From Planomonospora sp. ID82291 (GTDB taxonomy: Bacteria; Actinomycetota; Actinomycetes; Streptosporangiales; Streptosporangiaceae): a stretch of DNA of 64,000 nucleotides. Below the pieces are notes generated by a model that saw only the letters and a list, made by a program, of their open reading frames with translations, ran no database searches and was not told the origin of the DNA. Made by a program: the position numbers and the translations under genes. This document shows positions 26,049 to 34,219 of this stretch, in pieces. The DNA lies in assembly GCF_015711645.1 (NCBI RefSeq), contig NZ_JABTEX010000002.1, positions 1,831,537 to 1,895,536 on the forward strand. The letters are read 5' to 3'. Every line of letters begins with the position of its first letter. The stretch's first letter is position 1.

Positions 26049-26404
26049 GCGCGGTGCTGCTGGTGGCGGTGGGCGGGGCGGCCGGGGCCGTGCTGCGGCA
26101 CCTGGCGGCCTCGCGCTCCGGCCCCCGCTTCCCGTGGGGGATCCTCGCCGCGAACACGGCCGCCTCGTTCCTGCTCGGCCTGCTGGCGGCCGGGGCGGCC
26201 GCGGGCCGGTTCCCGGGCTGGGCGCTCACGCTGGGCGGCGCCGGCTTCTGCGGGGCGCTGAGCACCTACAGCACGCTCGCCTACGACGTGCTGCGCCTGG
26301 CCGAGGCCGGGGAGCGGCGCCTGGCCGCGGCGAACCTGGCGTTCACCCTGGCGGCCGGTCTGGCGGCGGCGTTCGCCGGGGCCGCCGTCGGCCGGATGGC
26401 CTGA
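26045..26404 (+). CDS. crcB: Fluoride channel subunit CrcB/Fluc, second of a pair
   Basis: A 119-residue four-helix protein, overlapping the first crcB by ATGA. Key features: GGAAGAVLRHLA at helix 1, AANTAASFLLG (conserved asparagine) at helix 2, and GALSTYSTLAYD, the Fluc GxxTTFSTF-like pore motif, in helix 3. Length is typical. The partner subunit's positive residues lie on opposite ends, consistent with an antiparallel pair, but that was judged only by eye. Confidence 0.88.
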   Translation: MSAVLLVAVGGAAGAVLRHLAASRSGPRFPWGILAANTAASFLLGLLAAGAAAGRFPGWALTLGGAGFCGALSTYSTLAYDVLRLAEAGERRLAAANLAFTLAAGLAAAFAGAAVGRMA

Positions 26405-26429
26405 TTAGGTATCAATCGGACAAATGGGG

Positions 26430-26900
26430 CTAGCGGGATGGCGGGGCGTCACGAAGCGCCGCCTCCACCTTCCGCATGACGCGGGTCATCGTCTCCAGCT
26501 CGCGCGGCTCCAGCAGGTCGATGAGGAGCGTGCGGACGACGGCGACGTGGCCCGGTGCGGTGCGTTCGAGGCACGCCGCGCCCGCGCCGGTCAGGACGGC
26601 CAGCACCCCGCGTTCGTCGGAGGGGCAGGTCTCGCGGGTCACCAGGCCCATCGCCTCGAGTCTGCCGACCTGATAGGTGAGCCCGCTCTTGGAGGCCACC
26701 ACGCCATGGGCCAGCTCGGTCATCCGGAGCCGCCCGCCGGGGGCGGCGGAGAGCCGCGCCAGGATCTCGTACTGGGCGTGGGTCAGGCCCGCCTCCGCCT
26801 TCAGCTGCTCCTCGATGCGCCGTTCCAGCAGGTGGGAGGCGGCCAGGTAGGCCGTCCAGGCGGCCATCTCGTGTTCGTCGAGCCACCGTGTTCCCGTCAC
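26430..26900 (-). CDS. MarR family transcriptional regulator
   Basis: A 156-residue dimeric winged-helix repressor: helix-turn-helix region LRMTELAHGVVASKSGLTYQVGRLE and wing ETCPSDERGVLAVLT. MarR proteins bind palindromes near their own promoter and release on binding phenolic or oxidising ligands. Two such palindromes (26918-26931 and 26948-26961) lie in the 75-base gap to the divergent DoxX gene, so it very likely represses both. It converges on the second crcB gene. Confidence 0.92.
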   Translation of the reverse strand: MTGTRWLDEHEMAAWTAYLAASHLLERRIEEQLKAEAGLTHAQYEILARLSAAPGGRLRMTELAHGVVASKSGLTYQVGRLEAMGLVTRETCPSDERGVLAVLTGAGAACLERTAPGHVAVVRTLLIDLLEPRELETMTRVMRKVEAALRDAPPSR

Positions 26901-26917
26901 CCGCCCAGTCTACTGTT

Positions 26918-26961
26918 GTTTGAATTTGAACTATCTGCTTAGGTGTAGTTCGAATTCGAAC
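26918..26961. promoter_or_regulatory. Twin MarR-type operators
   Basis: GTTTGAATTTGAAC (26918-26931) and the perfect palindrome GTTCGAATTCGAAC (26948-26961) fit one pattern, GTTYGAATTYGAAC, and start exactly 30 bases apart, about three helical turns, so two dimers could bind the same face. They cover the whole core of the marR-doxX divergent promoter region. Confidence 0.8.
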
Positions 26962-26975
26962 CAAAGGGAGGCGTC

Positions 26976-27416
26976 ATGTTCGACGTGATCGATCGAGTCC
27001 GGCCCGTCGCGTTCCTGCTGGGGCGCGTCGTCATCGGCGTGATCTTCTTCGTGCACGGCTGGATGAAGTTCAGCTCGGGGCTGGAGGGGACCACGGCGTT
27101 CTTCGAGTCGGTCGGGATCCCCCTGGCCGGTGTCGCGGCGCCGGCGGTGGCCGTCGTGGAGGTCGTGGGCGGCGTCGCCCTGATCGTGGGAGCCGCGCTC
27201 CCGCTCTTCGGCACGCTGCTCGCGCTCACCATGCTCGGTGCGATCCTCTTCGTCCACGGGTCGGCCGGATTCGGCGCGGACAAGGGCGGCTACGAGTACG
27301 TCCTGGCCCTGGCCGCGGCCAGTCTGATGATCGGCTTCAGCGGTGGCGGGGCCCTGGCCGTGGACTCCCTCTGGCGGCACCGCCGCGACCGGACGGGCGT
27401 CACGACCTCGGTCTGA
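26976..27416 (+). CDS. DoxX family membrane protein
   Basis: A 146-residue protein with four hydrophobic segments and the DoxX signature: LLGRVVIGVIFFVHGWMKF at helix 1, then PLAGVAAPAVAVVEVVGG and a C-terminal GGYEYVLALAAASL. DoxX proteins are linked to thiol/oxidative stress and quinone or phenol handling. Divergent from the MarR gene with shared operators, so probably induced by the MarR ligand. A GGGAGG ribosome site precedes the ATG. Confidence 0.9.
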   Translation: MFDVIDRVRPVAFLLGRVVIGVIFFVHGWMKFSSGLEGTTAFFESVGIPLAGVAAPAVAVVEVVGGVALIVGAALPLFGTLLALTMLGAILFVHGSAGFGADKGGYEYVLALAAASLMIGFSGGGALAVDSLWRHRRDRTGVTTSV

Positions 27417-27431
27417 CCTCCGTCCGGAGGT

Positions 27432-27462
27432 CCCGCGGCGGGCGGGGCGCGCCCGCCGCGGG
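27432..27462. terminator. Bidirectional terminator hairpin between doxX and mmuM
   Basis: A perfect 12-bp stem (CCCGCGGCGGGC at 27432-27443 with 27451-27462) and 7-base loop fill the 47-base gap between the two convergent genes. No T run, as is common in this group. Confidence 0.7.
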
Positions 27463-27463
27463 C

Positions 27464-28327
27464 CTACCGTCCGTAGACGTGCTCGTGGATCTGCCGGATG
27501 TGCTCCGGGGTGGTGCGGCAGCAGCCGCCGACGAAGCTCGAACCCGCGGCGTGCCACCCGGCCGCCGCGGCGCCGAACTCGGCCGGGTCGGCCAGGCCGC
27601 GCCAGCGGCGGGCGGCGGCGTCCCAGGTCTCGCCGGAGTTCGGGTAGACCATGACCGGTTTGCCGTCGATCTGCTGGATCAGGCTGGGAACGTGGCGCGG
27701 CGCGGTGCAGTTGACGCCGACGGCCAGGACCTGGGGATGGCCGGAGAACAGCCCGGCGGCCCGCCGCATCGGGGTGCCGTCGTTGATGCGCTCGCCGTCG
27801 CGGCAGGAGAAGCTGATCCACGCCCGCACGCCCGGGGTCTCGTCGAGCAGCCGCCGCAGCGCGCGGGCCTCGGCGTAGGACGGGACGGTCTCGCACGCCA
27901 GGAAGTCGGCTCCGCTGCCGGCCAGGATGTGCCAGCGGTCCCGGTGCCAGGCGACCAGGCCGTCCTCGTCGAGGTCGTATTCACCGGTGTATTCGGCGCC
28001 GTTGGCGAGGGAGGCGCCGTACGGGCCGACGCTGGCGGCCACCGCGCCCTCGCCGTGGGCGTCGCGGGCCTCGGCGGCCAGGCGGACCGAGAGCAGGATC
28101 AGCTCCTCGGCCTCCCCGGCGGACAGACCCCGGCGCACGAACGCCGGGATGCTCGCCTGGTAACTCGCCGTGGTCGCCACCTGCGCCCCCGCGGCGTAGT
28201 AGTCGAGGTGCGCCCGCCGGATCAGCGAGGGGTCCTCCACCAGGAGCTTCGCCGACCACAGCTCGTCACCCAGGTCGGCGCCCAGGGACTCCAGATGGGT
28301 GGCCAGCCCGCCGTCGAGAATCACCAC
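27464..28327 (-). CDS. mmuM: Homocysteine S-methyltransferase
   Basis: About 287 residues; uses S-methylmethionine (or a similar methyl donor) to turn homocysteine into methionine. The first strand ILDGGLATHLE and the zinc-binding cysteines (GVNCTAP and the closing GGCCRTT) are intact. Start: a GTG at 28345 is possible, but a TACAGT -10 box (28334-28339) would then lie inside the gene; GTG at 28325-28327, six bases after the box, fits a leaderless message and starts right at the fold. Monocistronic. Confidence 0.9.
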   Translation of the reverse strand: MVILDGGLATHLESLGADLGDELWSAKLLVEDPSLIRRAHLDYYAAGAQVATTASYQASIPAFVRRGLSAGEAEELILLSVRLAAEARDAHGEGAVAASVGPYGASLANGAEYTGEYDLDEDGLVAWHRDRWHILAGSGADFLACETVPSYAEARALRRLLDETPGVRAWISFSCRDGERINDGTPMRRAAGLFSGHPQVLAVGVNCTAPRHVPSLIQQIDGKPVMVYPNSGETWDAAARRWRGLADPAEFGAAAAGWHAAGSSFVGGCCRTTPEHIRQIHEHVYGR

Positions 28328-28380
28328 CCCGCCACTGTACGTCACGGCCGGCGGGGGTCCGCCGGACGATCTCGCGGAGG

Positions 28381-28430
28381 CCCGCCGGCCCGGACCGGAT
28401 GCAGACCCGCCGGCCCGGACCGGATGCAGA
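28381..28430. repeat. 25-bp tandem repeat, two copies
   Basis: Two perfect units beginning CCCGCCGGCCCGGACCGG, plus a decayed third, in the gap after the VIT/VWA stop codon (minus-strand sense) and before the mmuM promoter. Confidence 0.9.
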
Positions 28431-28475
28431 CCCGGTGGCCCGTCCGGGTCCGCGGCCGGTCCACCGGGCCGGCGA

Positions 28476-31133
28476 TCACCGCTTCCAGAAGGGGCGGCGC
28501 CGCTTCGGCTCGCTCAGCGTCTCCAGGACCCGTACGGCCTGCCGCCACAGCGCGTCCGCGTCCGCCTCCGGCCCGGCCGAGGTCAGCTCCTCGGCCAGCG
28601 CCTCCAGCTCCGCGTGGCCGCCGAGGAAGACGGCCAGAGCGGCCAGGCGGCTGCCCAGGTCGGACAGCAGGCGCAGCCGCTCGGCTGCGGGGAGGGACTC
28701 GGCGGCCCGCAGCCGCCGGAGCTCCTCGGCCAGTTGCGCCCGCAGGGCGTCGTCCTGCGCGCCGGAGCCGGCGGGGACACCGGCAGGGGTGCCGGGACGC
28801 GGAACGGACCGGGACCGCATCGGCGAGCGCGGGACGGGGGTCCCGCCCGGCGGCACGGGGAACGCGTCGCCACCCGCGTCCGGGAACGCGCCGATTCCCG
28901 TGTCGGGGACCGGGCCGCTCTCCGCGTCCGGGAACGCGTCGCCACCCGCGTCCGGGAACGCGCCGGGAACGGCGTCCGGGAACCCGCCGGCGGTTCCGCC
29001 CGGCGCGCCCGCCGGCCCCGCCCCGTACCCCGGGGCGGTTCCGCCCGGGCCGTACGCCGGAGAGGGAGGGGGCGGCGCTCCGGGGGCGGCCATCCGCGGG
29101 GCGGCCATCCGCGGGGCGGCCATCCGCGGGGCGGCCATCCGCGGGGCGGGCATGGCGGTGGGCATGGCGGCCAGCATCATCGGCGCGGCCGCGGACGGGG
29201 GCGTCTCCCAGCCGCTCGGCGGTTCCACCGGCTGGATCACCCGGTGCTCCGGGCCGCCCTCGGCGACCACCCGGCTGTCGACCGCGACGAACGCGGTGAA
29301 CCGGCAGAGCACGCCGTACTCCAGCGAGGTCGAGACGATCTCCTCCTCCAGCGAGCGGTCCCCGGCGGCGTAGCGGTCCTCCAGGTCACGCAGCCGGGCC
29401 CGCGCCCAGATCGAGCGCACCGCGGGGTTCTGCGCGAGGGCCCCGGGGATCCGCCGCTCCCACGGCCGTCCCGCGGCGTCCAGACCGCGCAGGACCACGC
29501 CCGCGGAGACCCCGGACGAGGCTCCGGACGAGGTCGCGGACGAGGTCGCGGACGAGGTTGCGGACGAGACCCCGGACGAGGTCGCGGACGGCGCGCCTCG
29601 GTAGCGGCCGTGGACGGTCAGCGGCACGCCGGGGTAGACCGAGCCGAGGCGGCCGGTGGAACCGGGGACCGGGTCCAGGCCGTCTCCCGCCAGGGACAGG
29701 TCGGTGACCAGCGGCGCGCCGATCCGGCGGTGGATGTGCTCCATGGCCTCGTCCAGCCGGTCCTCCGACTCCACCAGCTCGCACCGGCCCGCGCCGAGCC
29801 CGGCCAGCCGGCCCAGGAAACCGGCGTTGACGGCCTGGTCGATGCCGACCGTGTGCACCCGCACCCCGGTCAGCCGCCCGGCGGTCCGCTCCAGGATCTG
29901 GTCCTCGTTGCCCACCTGCCCGTCGGTGACCAGCACCAGCACCCGGTCCCGCGAGGAGTCGCCGAGCAACGCGGCGGCGCGCTCCAGCGGTTCCACCATC
30001 TCGGTGCCGCCACGCGCCTCCAGCCGGGCGAGGTACTCCACCGCCCGGTAGCGGTTGCGGTCGGTGGCCGGCACCAGCCCGCCGTCCTCGCCGAGCCGCC
30101 CGGGATGCTCCACCACGGTGTCGAAGGAGACCACGGCGAACCGGTCGTCGCCGGTCAGCGTGTCGACGATGCGGGCGGCGGCGCGCCGGGCGGCGACCAT
30201 CTTCCAGCCGGTCATGCTGCCCGAGCGGTCCAGCACCAGCACGACGTCCTTCGGGGCGGGCGCGGACGGCCCGTGCTCCGGGACCACGGACAGCGCGAAC
30301 GCGCCCCCGTCCCCTGGCCCGTCCGGGTCGGGGACGAGGGTCAGGGAGGTGGAGGCGTCGAAGGACAGGCGCAGGATGAAGTCGCGGTCCAGCCGCTCGC
30401 CCGGCGCCAGCCGTACGGTGCGGCCCTCCTGCAGGACCGTGTGCAGGCTGGAGCGGACCTCGCGCAGTTCCAGCCCGGCGGCGTCGACCGTGACCGCGAG
30501 CGAGAGCCGCACCGGACGGGGGAAGCCGGGCAGCAGCACCGGCGGGGTGATGCGCGAGGCGTCGGGGACCGCGTCGGTGTCCGGCACCCAGCCGTCGCCG
30601 GCCTGCCCGCCGTCGAGCGGGACGCCGGGGACGTAGCGGGGGGCGACGACCAGCGGGAAGCGGAACGTCGCCGCGCCGTCCTCGTAGGGGAGCGGCTGGT
30701 CGAGCGCGAGCCGTACGGTGACCCGCTCGCCCGGCACGATGTTGCCGACCCGGATGGTGAAGACGTCGGGCCGGTCCTCCTCGGCGATGGCCGCCCGCCG
30801 CCCCTCGGCGACGGCCTGGTCGTAGTCGGCCCTGGCCTGGCCGCGCTCCTTCAGCACGCCCTCGACGACGTGCCCGCCGGCCTCCATCCGGAAGGCCGTC
30901 ACGGCGGCGCGGTCGGGCAGCGGGAAGACGTAGGTCGCCTCCAGCGCCACGTCGAAGGCGTTGCGGAAGCACTGCGTCACCGTCACCCCGGCGACCAGGC
31001 CGCAGACCTCGGCGGTGACGTCCACGCTCTCCAGGGGCAGGTTGCCGCGCTCGGTGACGAGCGCGCCCAGCCCGGCGTCGGGGACCGGCGCGCACTCGTC
31101 CGGCCGCAGCGGGGCGATGGAGTCGATCATCAT
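28476..31133 (-). CDS. VIT and von Willebrand factor A domain protein
   Basis: An 885-residue protein. Residues about 20-150 form a VIT (inter-alpha-trypsin) domain; a VWA domain follows at about 280-450 with a complete metal-binding site (VLDRSGSM, then GGTEM and VTDGQ). The C-terminal half is a linker of short repeats (TSSA units, four MAAPR units, GFPDA units) and ends in a helical domain (about 790-870). No signal peptide, so probably cytosolic. VIT-VWA proteins are poorly understood; they may act as metal-dependent adaptors. Start ATG at 31131-31133 has a GGAAGGAAA ribosome site and overlaps the stop of the MerR gene (ATGA), so both are cotranscribed under the palindromic operator at 31828. 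Confidence 0.88.
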   Translation of the reverse strand: MMIDSIAPLRPDECAPVPDAGLGALVTERGNLPLESVDVTAEVCGLVAGVTVTQCFRNAFDVALEATYVFPLPDRAAVTAFRMEAGGHVVEGVLKERGQARADYDQAVAEGRRAAIAEEDRPDVFTIRVGNIVPGERVTVRLALDQPLPYEDGAATFRFPLVVAPRYVPGVPLDGGQAGDGWVPDTDAVPDASRITPPVLLPGFPRPVRLSLAVTVDAAGLELREVRSSLHTVLQEGRTVRLAPGERLDRDFILRLSFDASTSLTLVPDPDGPGDGGAFALSVVPEHGPSAPAPKDVVLVLDRSGSMTGWKMVAARRAAARIVDTLTGDDRFAVVSFDTVVEHPGRLGEDGGLVPATDRNRYRAVEYLARLEARGGTEMVEPLERAAALLGDSSRDRVLVLVTDGQVGNEDQILERTAGRLTGVRVHTVGIDQAVNAGFLGRLAGLGAGRCELVESEDRLDEAMEHIHRRIGAPLVTDLSLAGDGLDPVPGSTGRLGSVYPGVPLTVHGRYRGAPSATSSGVSSATSSATSSATSSGASSGVSAGVVLRGLDAAGRPWERRIPGALAQNPAVRSIWARARLRDLEDRYAAGDRSLEEEIVSTSLEYGVLCRFTAFVAVDSRVVAEGGPEHRVIQPVEPPSGWETPPSAAAPMMLAAMPTAMPAPRMAAPRMAAPRMAAPRMAAPGAPPPPSPAYGPGGTAPGYGAGPAGAPGGTAGGFPDAVPGAFPDAGGDAFPDAESGPVPDTGIGAFPDAGGDAFPVPPGGTPVPRSPMRSRSVPRPGTPAGVPAGSGAQDDALRAQLAEELRRLRAAESLPAAERLRLLSDLGSRLAALAVFLGGHAELEALAEELTSAGPEADADALWRQAVRVLETLSEPKRRRPFWKR

Positions 31134-31816
31134 GGCTTTCCTTCCGGAGAGGCGAGCCCACGCTCGCGCAGGACCGCCAGGAGCGCCTCGGCGGCGGTGG
31201 CGATCCCGACGAGGTCGTCGTGGGACGGGACACGGCTCGCGCCGTCGAGCAGGAGGGTCACCCCGGCGGCCAGCCGTACGGCGGGCACGGGCGAGGCGGC
31301 GGTGGAGGGGATCACCGGGGTCGAGAGGGCCGGAGGGGCCGGGGCCGGAGGGGCCGGGAGCGGAGGGTCGGGGATCGAGGGGGCGGGGGGATCGGGCGCC
31401 GGGTTCCGCGCGGGGACGGGTGGGACGGGCGGACCGGTCCAGAAGCGCGGGCGGGGGACGCGGGAGGGCTGCTCCCCGTCCGGGCAGGCGGGCAGGCGGG
31501 CGATCGCCTCCAGGGTCTGGTCGGTCGCCCCGGCGAGCTCGGCCTGGATCTCGGCGATGCTCCGGCCCTCCGCCTGGCGCCGCTTGACGGCGATCAGCTG
31601 GAGCAGGTGGCGCCTGCCGTACAGCGCGACGCGGCCCCGGCGGGCGGCGGGCGGGTCGACCAGGCCGATCGTGGCGTACCACCGGACGAGACGCTCGTTG
31701 GGCACGTCCCTGCCCCGTCCGGCCTGCCGGACGGACGGGGGCGGCAAGGGCGACGAGGGCGGCGGGGACAGAACCGCCGAGGCCCGTTCCACCAGTTCGC
31801 CGATCGTCCATTCCAT
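31130..31816 (-). CDS. MerR-family transcriptional regulator
   Basis: A 228-residue regulator. The winged-helix MerR domain is recognisable (WTIGELVERA, then VPNERLVRWYATIGLVDPP and RGRVALYGRRHLLQLIAVKRRQAEG) but is split by a Ser/Pro-rich insert of about 28 residues between helix 1 and the recognition helix. A proline-rich linker leads to a short helical C-terminus with no cysteine cluster, so no metal ligand site is seen. Start: ATG at 31814-31816. The 23-bp palindrome upstream lies between the -35 and -10 boxes, as for classical MerR promoters, implying self-control of this operon. Confidence 0.85.
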   Translation of the reverse strand: MEWTIGELVERASAVLSPPPSSPLPPPSVRQAGRGRDVPNERLVRWYATIGLVDPPAARRGRVALYGRRHLLQLIAVKRRQAEGRSIAEIQAELAGATDQTLEAIARLPACPDGEQPSRVPRPRFWTGPPVPPVPARNPAPDPPAPSIPDPPLPAPPAPAPPALSTPVIPSTAASPVPAVRLAAGVTLLLDGASRVPSHDDLVGIATAAEALLAVLRERGLASPEGKP

Positions 31817-31827
31817 GCCCCCATAGT

Positions 31828-31850
31828 GACACTGCAATTATTGCAGTGTC
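31828..31850 (-). promoter_or_regulatory. MerR operator and promoter, 23-bp perfect palindrome
   Basis: Perfect inverted repeat with 11-base arms (GACACTGCAAT and ATTGCAGTGTC) around one central T. A perfect -35 (TTGACA on the minus strand, 31847-31852) overlaps its distal arm and CACTAT (31823-31828) about 18 bases further serves as -10. The AT-rich core stands out in this genome. It lies 12 bases before the regulator start and 80 before dps, so an effect on dps is possible. Confidence 0.85.
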
Positions 31851-31929
31851 AACATAGGTCCGGTATCGATGGGTAGGGGCCGTTCTGGTTTGCACGCAGC
31901 AATCGATTCCGACAACGGAGGTACGTCCC

Positions 31930-32397
31930 ATGGCCACCATCACCGGCCCGCTTCAGCCCGGTGACAAGAAGATCGTCGGAGAGGCCCTGCAGGGCGCGCT
32001 CATCGATCTCCTTGATCTCTCGCTCCTGGCGAAGCAGGCCCACTGGAACGTGATCGGCCGCAACTTCCGCCAGATCCACCTGCACCTGGACGAGATCGTG
32101 GCGTTCGCCCGGGCGCACGCCGACACCGTCGCGGAGAGGGCCGTGGCGCTCGACATCACGCCCGACGGCCGCGCGCCCTCCATCGCGGGCACCACGAAGG
32201 TGCCCCAGCTCGACTCCGGCTACCTGGACGTCGACAAGGTCGTCGCGGCGATGACGGACATCCTGGAGTCCATCGGCCGCAGGATGCGCGAGCGGGTCGA
32301 GGCCACCGCCGAGGCCGACCCCGTCACCCAGGACATCTTCATCGCCGTCACCCAGGACGTGGAGAAGCACCACTGGATGATGCAGGCGCAGCGCTGA
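31930..32397 (+). CDS. dps: Dps-family DNA-binding ferritin-like protein
   Basis: A 155-residue four-helix protein forming a 12-subunit iron-storing shell that protects DNA under starvation and peroxide stress. The ferroxidase ligands are in KQAHWNVIG (histidine), the following HLHLDEIVAFARAH, and the helix-4 region. Length is typical. A clear GGAGG ribosome site precedes the ATG. It is divergent from the MerR-VIT/VWA operon; a strong hairpin terminator follows. Confidence 0.93.
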   Translation: MATITGPLQPGDKKIVGEALQGALIDLLDLSLLAKQAHWNVIGRNFRQIHLHLDEIVAFARAHADTVAERAVALDITPDGRAPSIAGTTKVPQLDSGYLDVDKVVAAMTDILESIGRRMRERVEATAEADPVTQDIFIAVTQDVEKHHWMMQAQR

Positions 32398-32482
32398 CGA
32401 CCCGCCCCGGCCGCCGAGGCCGCAGGCCTCCGGGGCGGCACCGCGACGGGTGCTCCGGCGGGGCGTCCCGCCGCGGGGCGCG

Positions 32483-32509
32483 GACGCCCCGGCGCGGAGC
32501 CGGGGCGTC
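32483..32509 (+). terminator. Terminator after dps
   Basis: An 11-bp stem (GACGCCCCGGC at 32483-32493 with 32499-32509) and five-base loop, followed by CTTC, 86 bases after the dps stop. The rest of 32398-32620 shows no gene. Confidence 0.65.
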
Positions 32510-32621
32510 TTCACGCACCGGGGCCCGCCGGAGGGGTGCGGCCGAGCGGGAGGGCGGTCGAGCGGGAGATATGTGAGATGCGTGAGATGCGCGCCGATTC
32601 GCCGAAACGCCTGCCTTCGGG

Positions 32622-32675
32622 GTTTCCATCGAGTTTCAATCGACATGGTGACCGTGTTCATCCGGGTTCATCCGG
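32622..32675 (+). promoter_or_regulatory. PHO-box-like direct repeats upstream of phoX
   Basis: Two pairs of direct repeats: GTTTCCATCGA/GTTTCAATCGA (32622-32643, 11-base period) and GTTCATCCGG twice (32656-32675, 10-base period). Streptomyces PhoP binds 11-base direct repeats of the GTTCACC type, and these end 19 bases before a TACCGT -10 box (32695-32700), the position of a PhoP-activated promoter. Control by phosphate starvation is inferred from site, spacing and the downstream phosphatase. Confidence 0.6.
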
Positions 32676-32720
32676 ATCCGGTCGACTGGCCGCGTACCGT
32701 GAAGGCAACGAGGAGGCGCC

Positions 32721-33869
32721 ATGCTCCGCCGTACGTTGTTGCGCACCGGAGGACTGACCGCAGGCGCGGCGCTGACGGGATCCCTCTGGCAGGGCGCCGT
32801 GTCCGCGACCGCGCGGGGACCGGGTCCGTACGGGCCGCTCCGGGCCCCCGACGCGAACGGCCTCGCGCTGCCCGCCGGGTTCACCGGCAGGGTCGTCGCC
32901 CGCACCGGCCGCCGGATCGGCGGGACGCACTGGCACGCGGCGCCCGACGGCGGGGCGTGCTTCCCCGACGGCACCGGCTGGATCTACGTGTCCAACTCCG
33001 AGATCCCCCTGCTCGGCGGGGCCTCGGCGATCAGGTTCGCGGCCGACGGCCGGATCCTCGGCGCCTACCGGATCCTCTCGGGCACCGACCTCAACTGCGC
33101 CGGCGGGCGCACGCCCTGGAACACCTGGCTGTCGTGCGAGGAGATCCTGCGGGGCCGCGTGTTCGAGTGCGACCCCTACGGCGAGCGCGCCGCGATGCCG
33201 CGCCTGGCCATGGGCCGGTTCAAGCACGAGGCCGCCGCCTGCGACCCCGACCGGCGGGTGGTCTACCTCACCGAGGACGAGCCGGACGGCTGCTTCTACC
33301 GGTTCCGGCCGGAGGTGTGGGGCGACCTGACGGCGGGGCGGCTGGAGGTGCTCTGCGGGGGCGGGGGGAACGGCGGGGGCGCGACCGCCGGGCCGGTGAC
33401 CTGGGAGCGGGTGCCCAACCCCGCCGCGCCGCTGAAGGCGACCCGGCACCAGGTGGGCGCCGCCCTGCACTTCTCCGGCGGCGAGGGCTGCCACTACGAC
33501 GGCGGGATCTGCTTCTTCACCACCAAGGGCGACAACCGGGTGTGGGCCTACGACGCGGAGAACGGGCGCCTGGAGATCGCCTACGACGCCGACTCCCCGC
33601 TGACCGGAGTGGACAACATCACCGGCACCCCGGCCGGAGTCCTCTACGTGGCCGAGGACGGCGGGAACATGGAGATCAACCTGATCACCCCGGACCGGGT
33701 GGTCGCGCCGTTCCTCCGGGTCGACGGCCACGCCCGGTCGGAGATCACCGGCCCGGCCTTCTCCCCGGACGGCCGCCGGCTGTACTTCTCCTCCCAGCGC
33801 GGCGCCCGGGGCGACTCCGCCGGGACCGACGGCGTCACCTACGAGGTCACCGGCCCGTTCCGTGGTTGA
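32721..33869 (+). CDS. PhoX-family (DUF839) secreted phosphatase
   Basis: A 382-residue protein exported by the Tat system (MLRRTLLRTGGLTAGAAL signal). The DUF839/PhoX propeller is visible: SCEEILRGRVFECDPYG, then MGRFKHEAAACDP, YLTEDE and CHYDGGICFFTTKGDN, which hold the acidic calcium/iron ligands of PhoX. It is shorter than typical PhoX (about 600-700 residues), so phosphatase activity is likely but not certain; DUF839 proteins include untested members. GAGGAGG ribosome site. Direct repeats resembling PHO boxes lie just upstream. Confidence 0.82.
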   Translation: MLRRTLLRTGGLTAGAALTGSLWQGAVSATARGPGPYGPLRAPDANGLALPAGFTGRVVARTGRRIGGTHWHAAPDGGACFPDGTGWIYVSNSEIPLLGGASAIRFAADGRILGAYRILSGTDLNCAGGRTPWNTWLSCEEILRGRVFECDPYGERAAMPRLAMGRFKHEAAACDPDRRVVYLTEDEPDGCFYRFRPEVWGDLTAGRLEVLCGGGGNGGGATAGPVTWERVPNPAAPLKATRHQVGAALHFSGGEGCHYDGGICFFTTKGDNRVWAYDAENGRLEIAYDADSPLTGVDNITGTPAGVLYVAEDGGNMEINLITPDRVVAPFLRVDGHARSEITGPAFSPDGRRLYFSSQRGARGDSAGTDGVTYEVTGPFRG

Positions 33870-33890
33870 GCGCCGCGTGCGCGGGCGCCC

Positions 33891-33940
33891 GGGTGCCTGA
33901 GCGCCCGAGTGCGCCGGGTGCCTGAGCGCCCGAGTGCGCG
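33891..33940. repeat. 25-bp tandem repeat after phoX
   Basis: Two units beginning GGGTGCCTGAGCGCCCGAGT (33891-33915, 33916-33940), identical but for the last base, with a decayed third. It begins 22 bases after the phoX stop. The rest of the 350-base gap to wrbA shows no gene. Confidence 0.9.
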
Positions 33941-34219
33941 GGCGCGCCGGGTGCCTCGAAGGCGCAGCGCGCCCTGAGCGCCCTGAGCGGCCGGGGCGGC
34001 CGGGGCGGGGCTGGTCGGGGCGGATCGCGGGGGAGCGGCGCCGCTCCGGGAGATCCTCGTCCGGGAATCGGTCTGCGGAGCGTCCGGATCCGGGCCGGAC
34101 GGGTCGCCGGTCACCGGCCGCGGGTAGGTGCCGTAGGGCGGGACGGGACCCGAGCGGTCCGCACCGTCCCGCCTCCGCACGCCTGTCCGCGGCTCGTCCG
34201 CCTGACCGGGAGCAGACCC

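Noticed and set aside
32458..32520. Palindromic GC stretch as an operator for PhoX
   Set aside because: It forms a plain 11-bp hairpin after dps and is far from the PhoX promoter; a terminator explains it.
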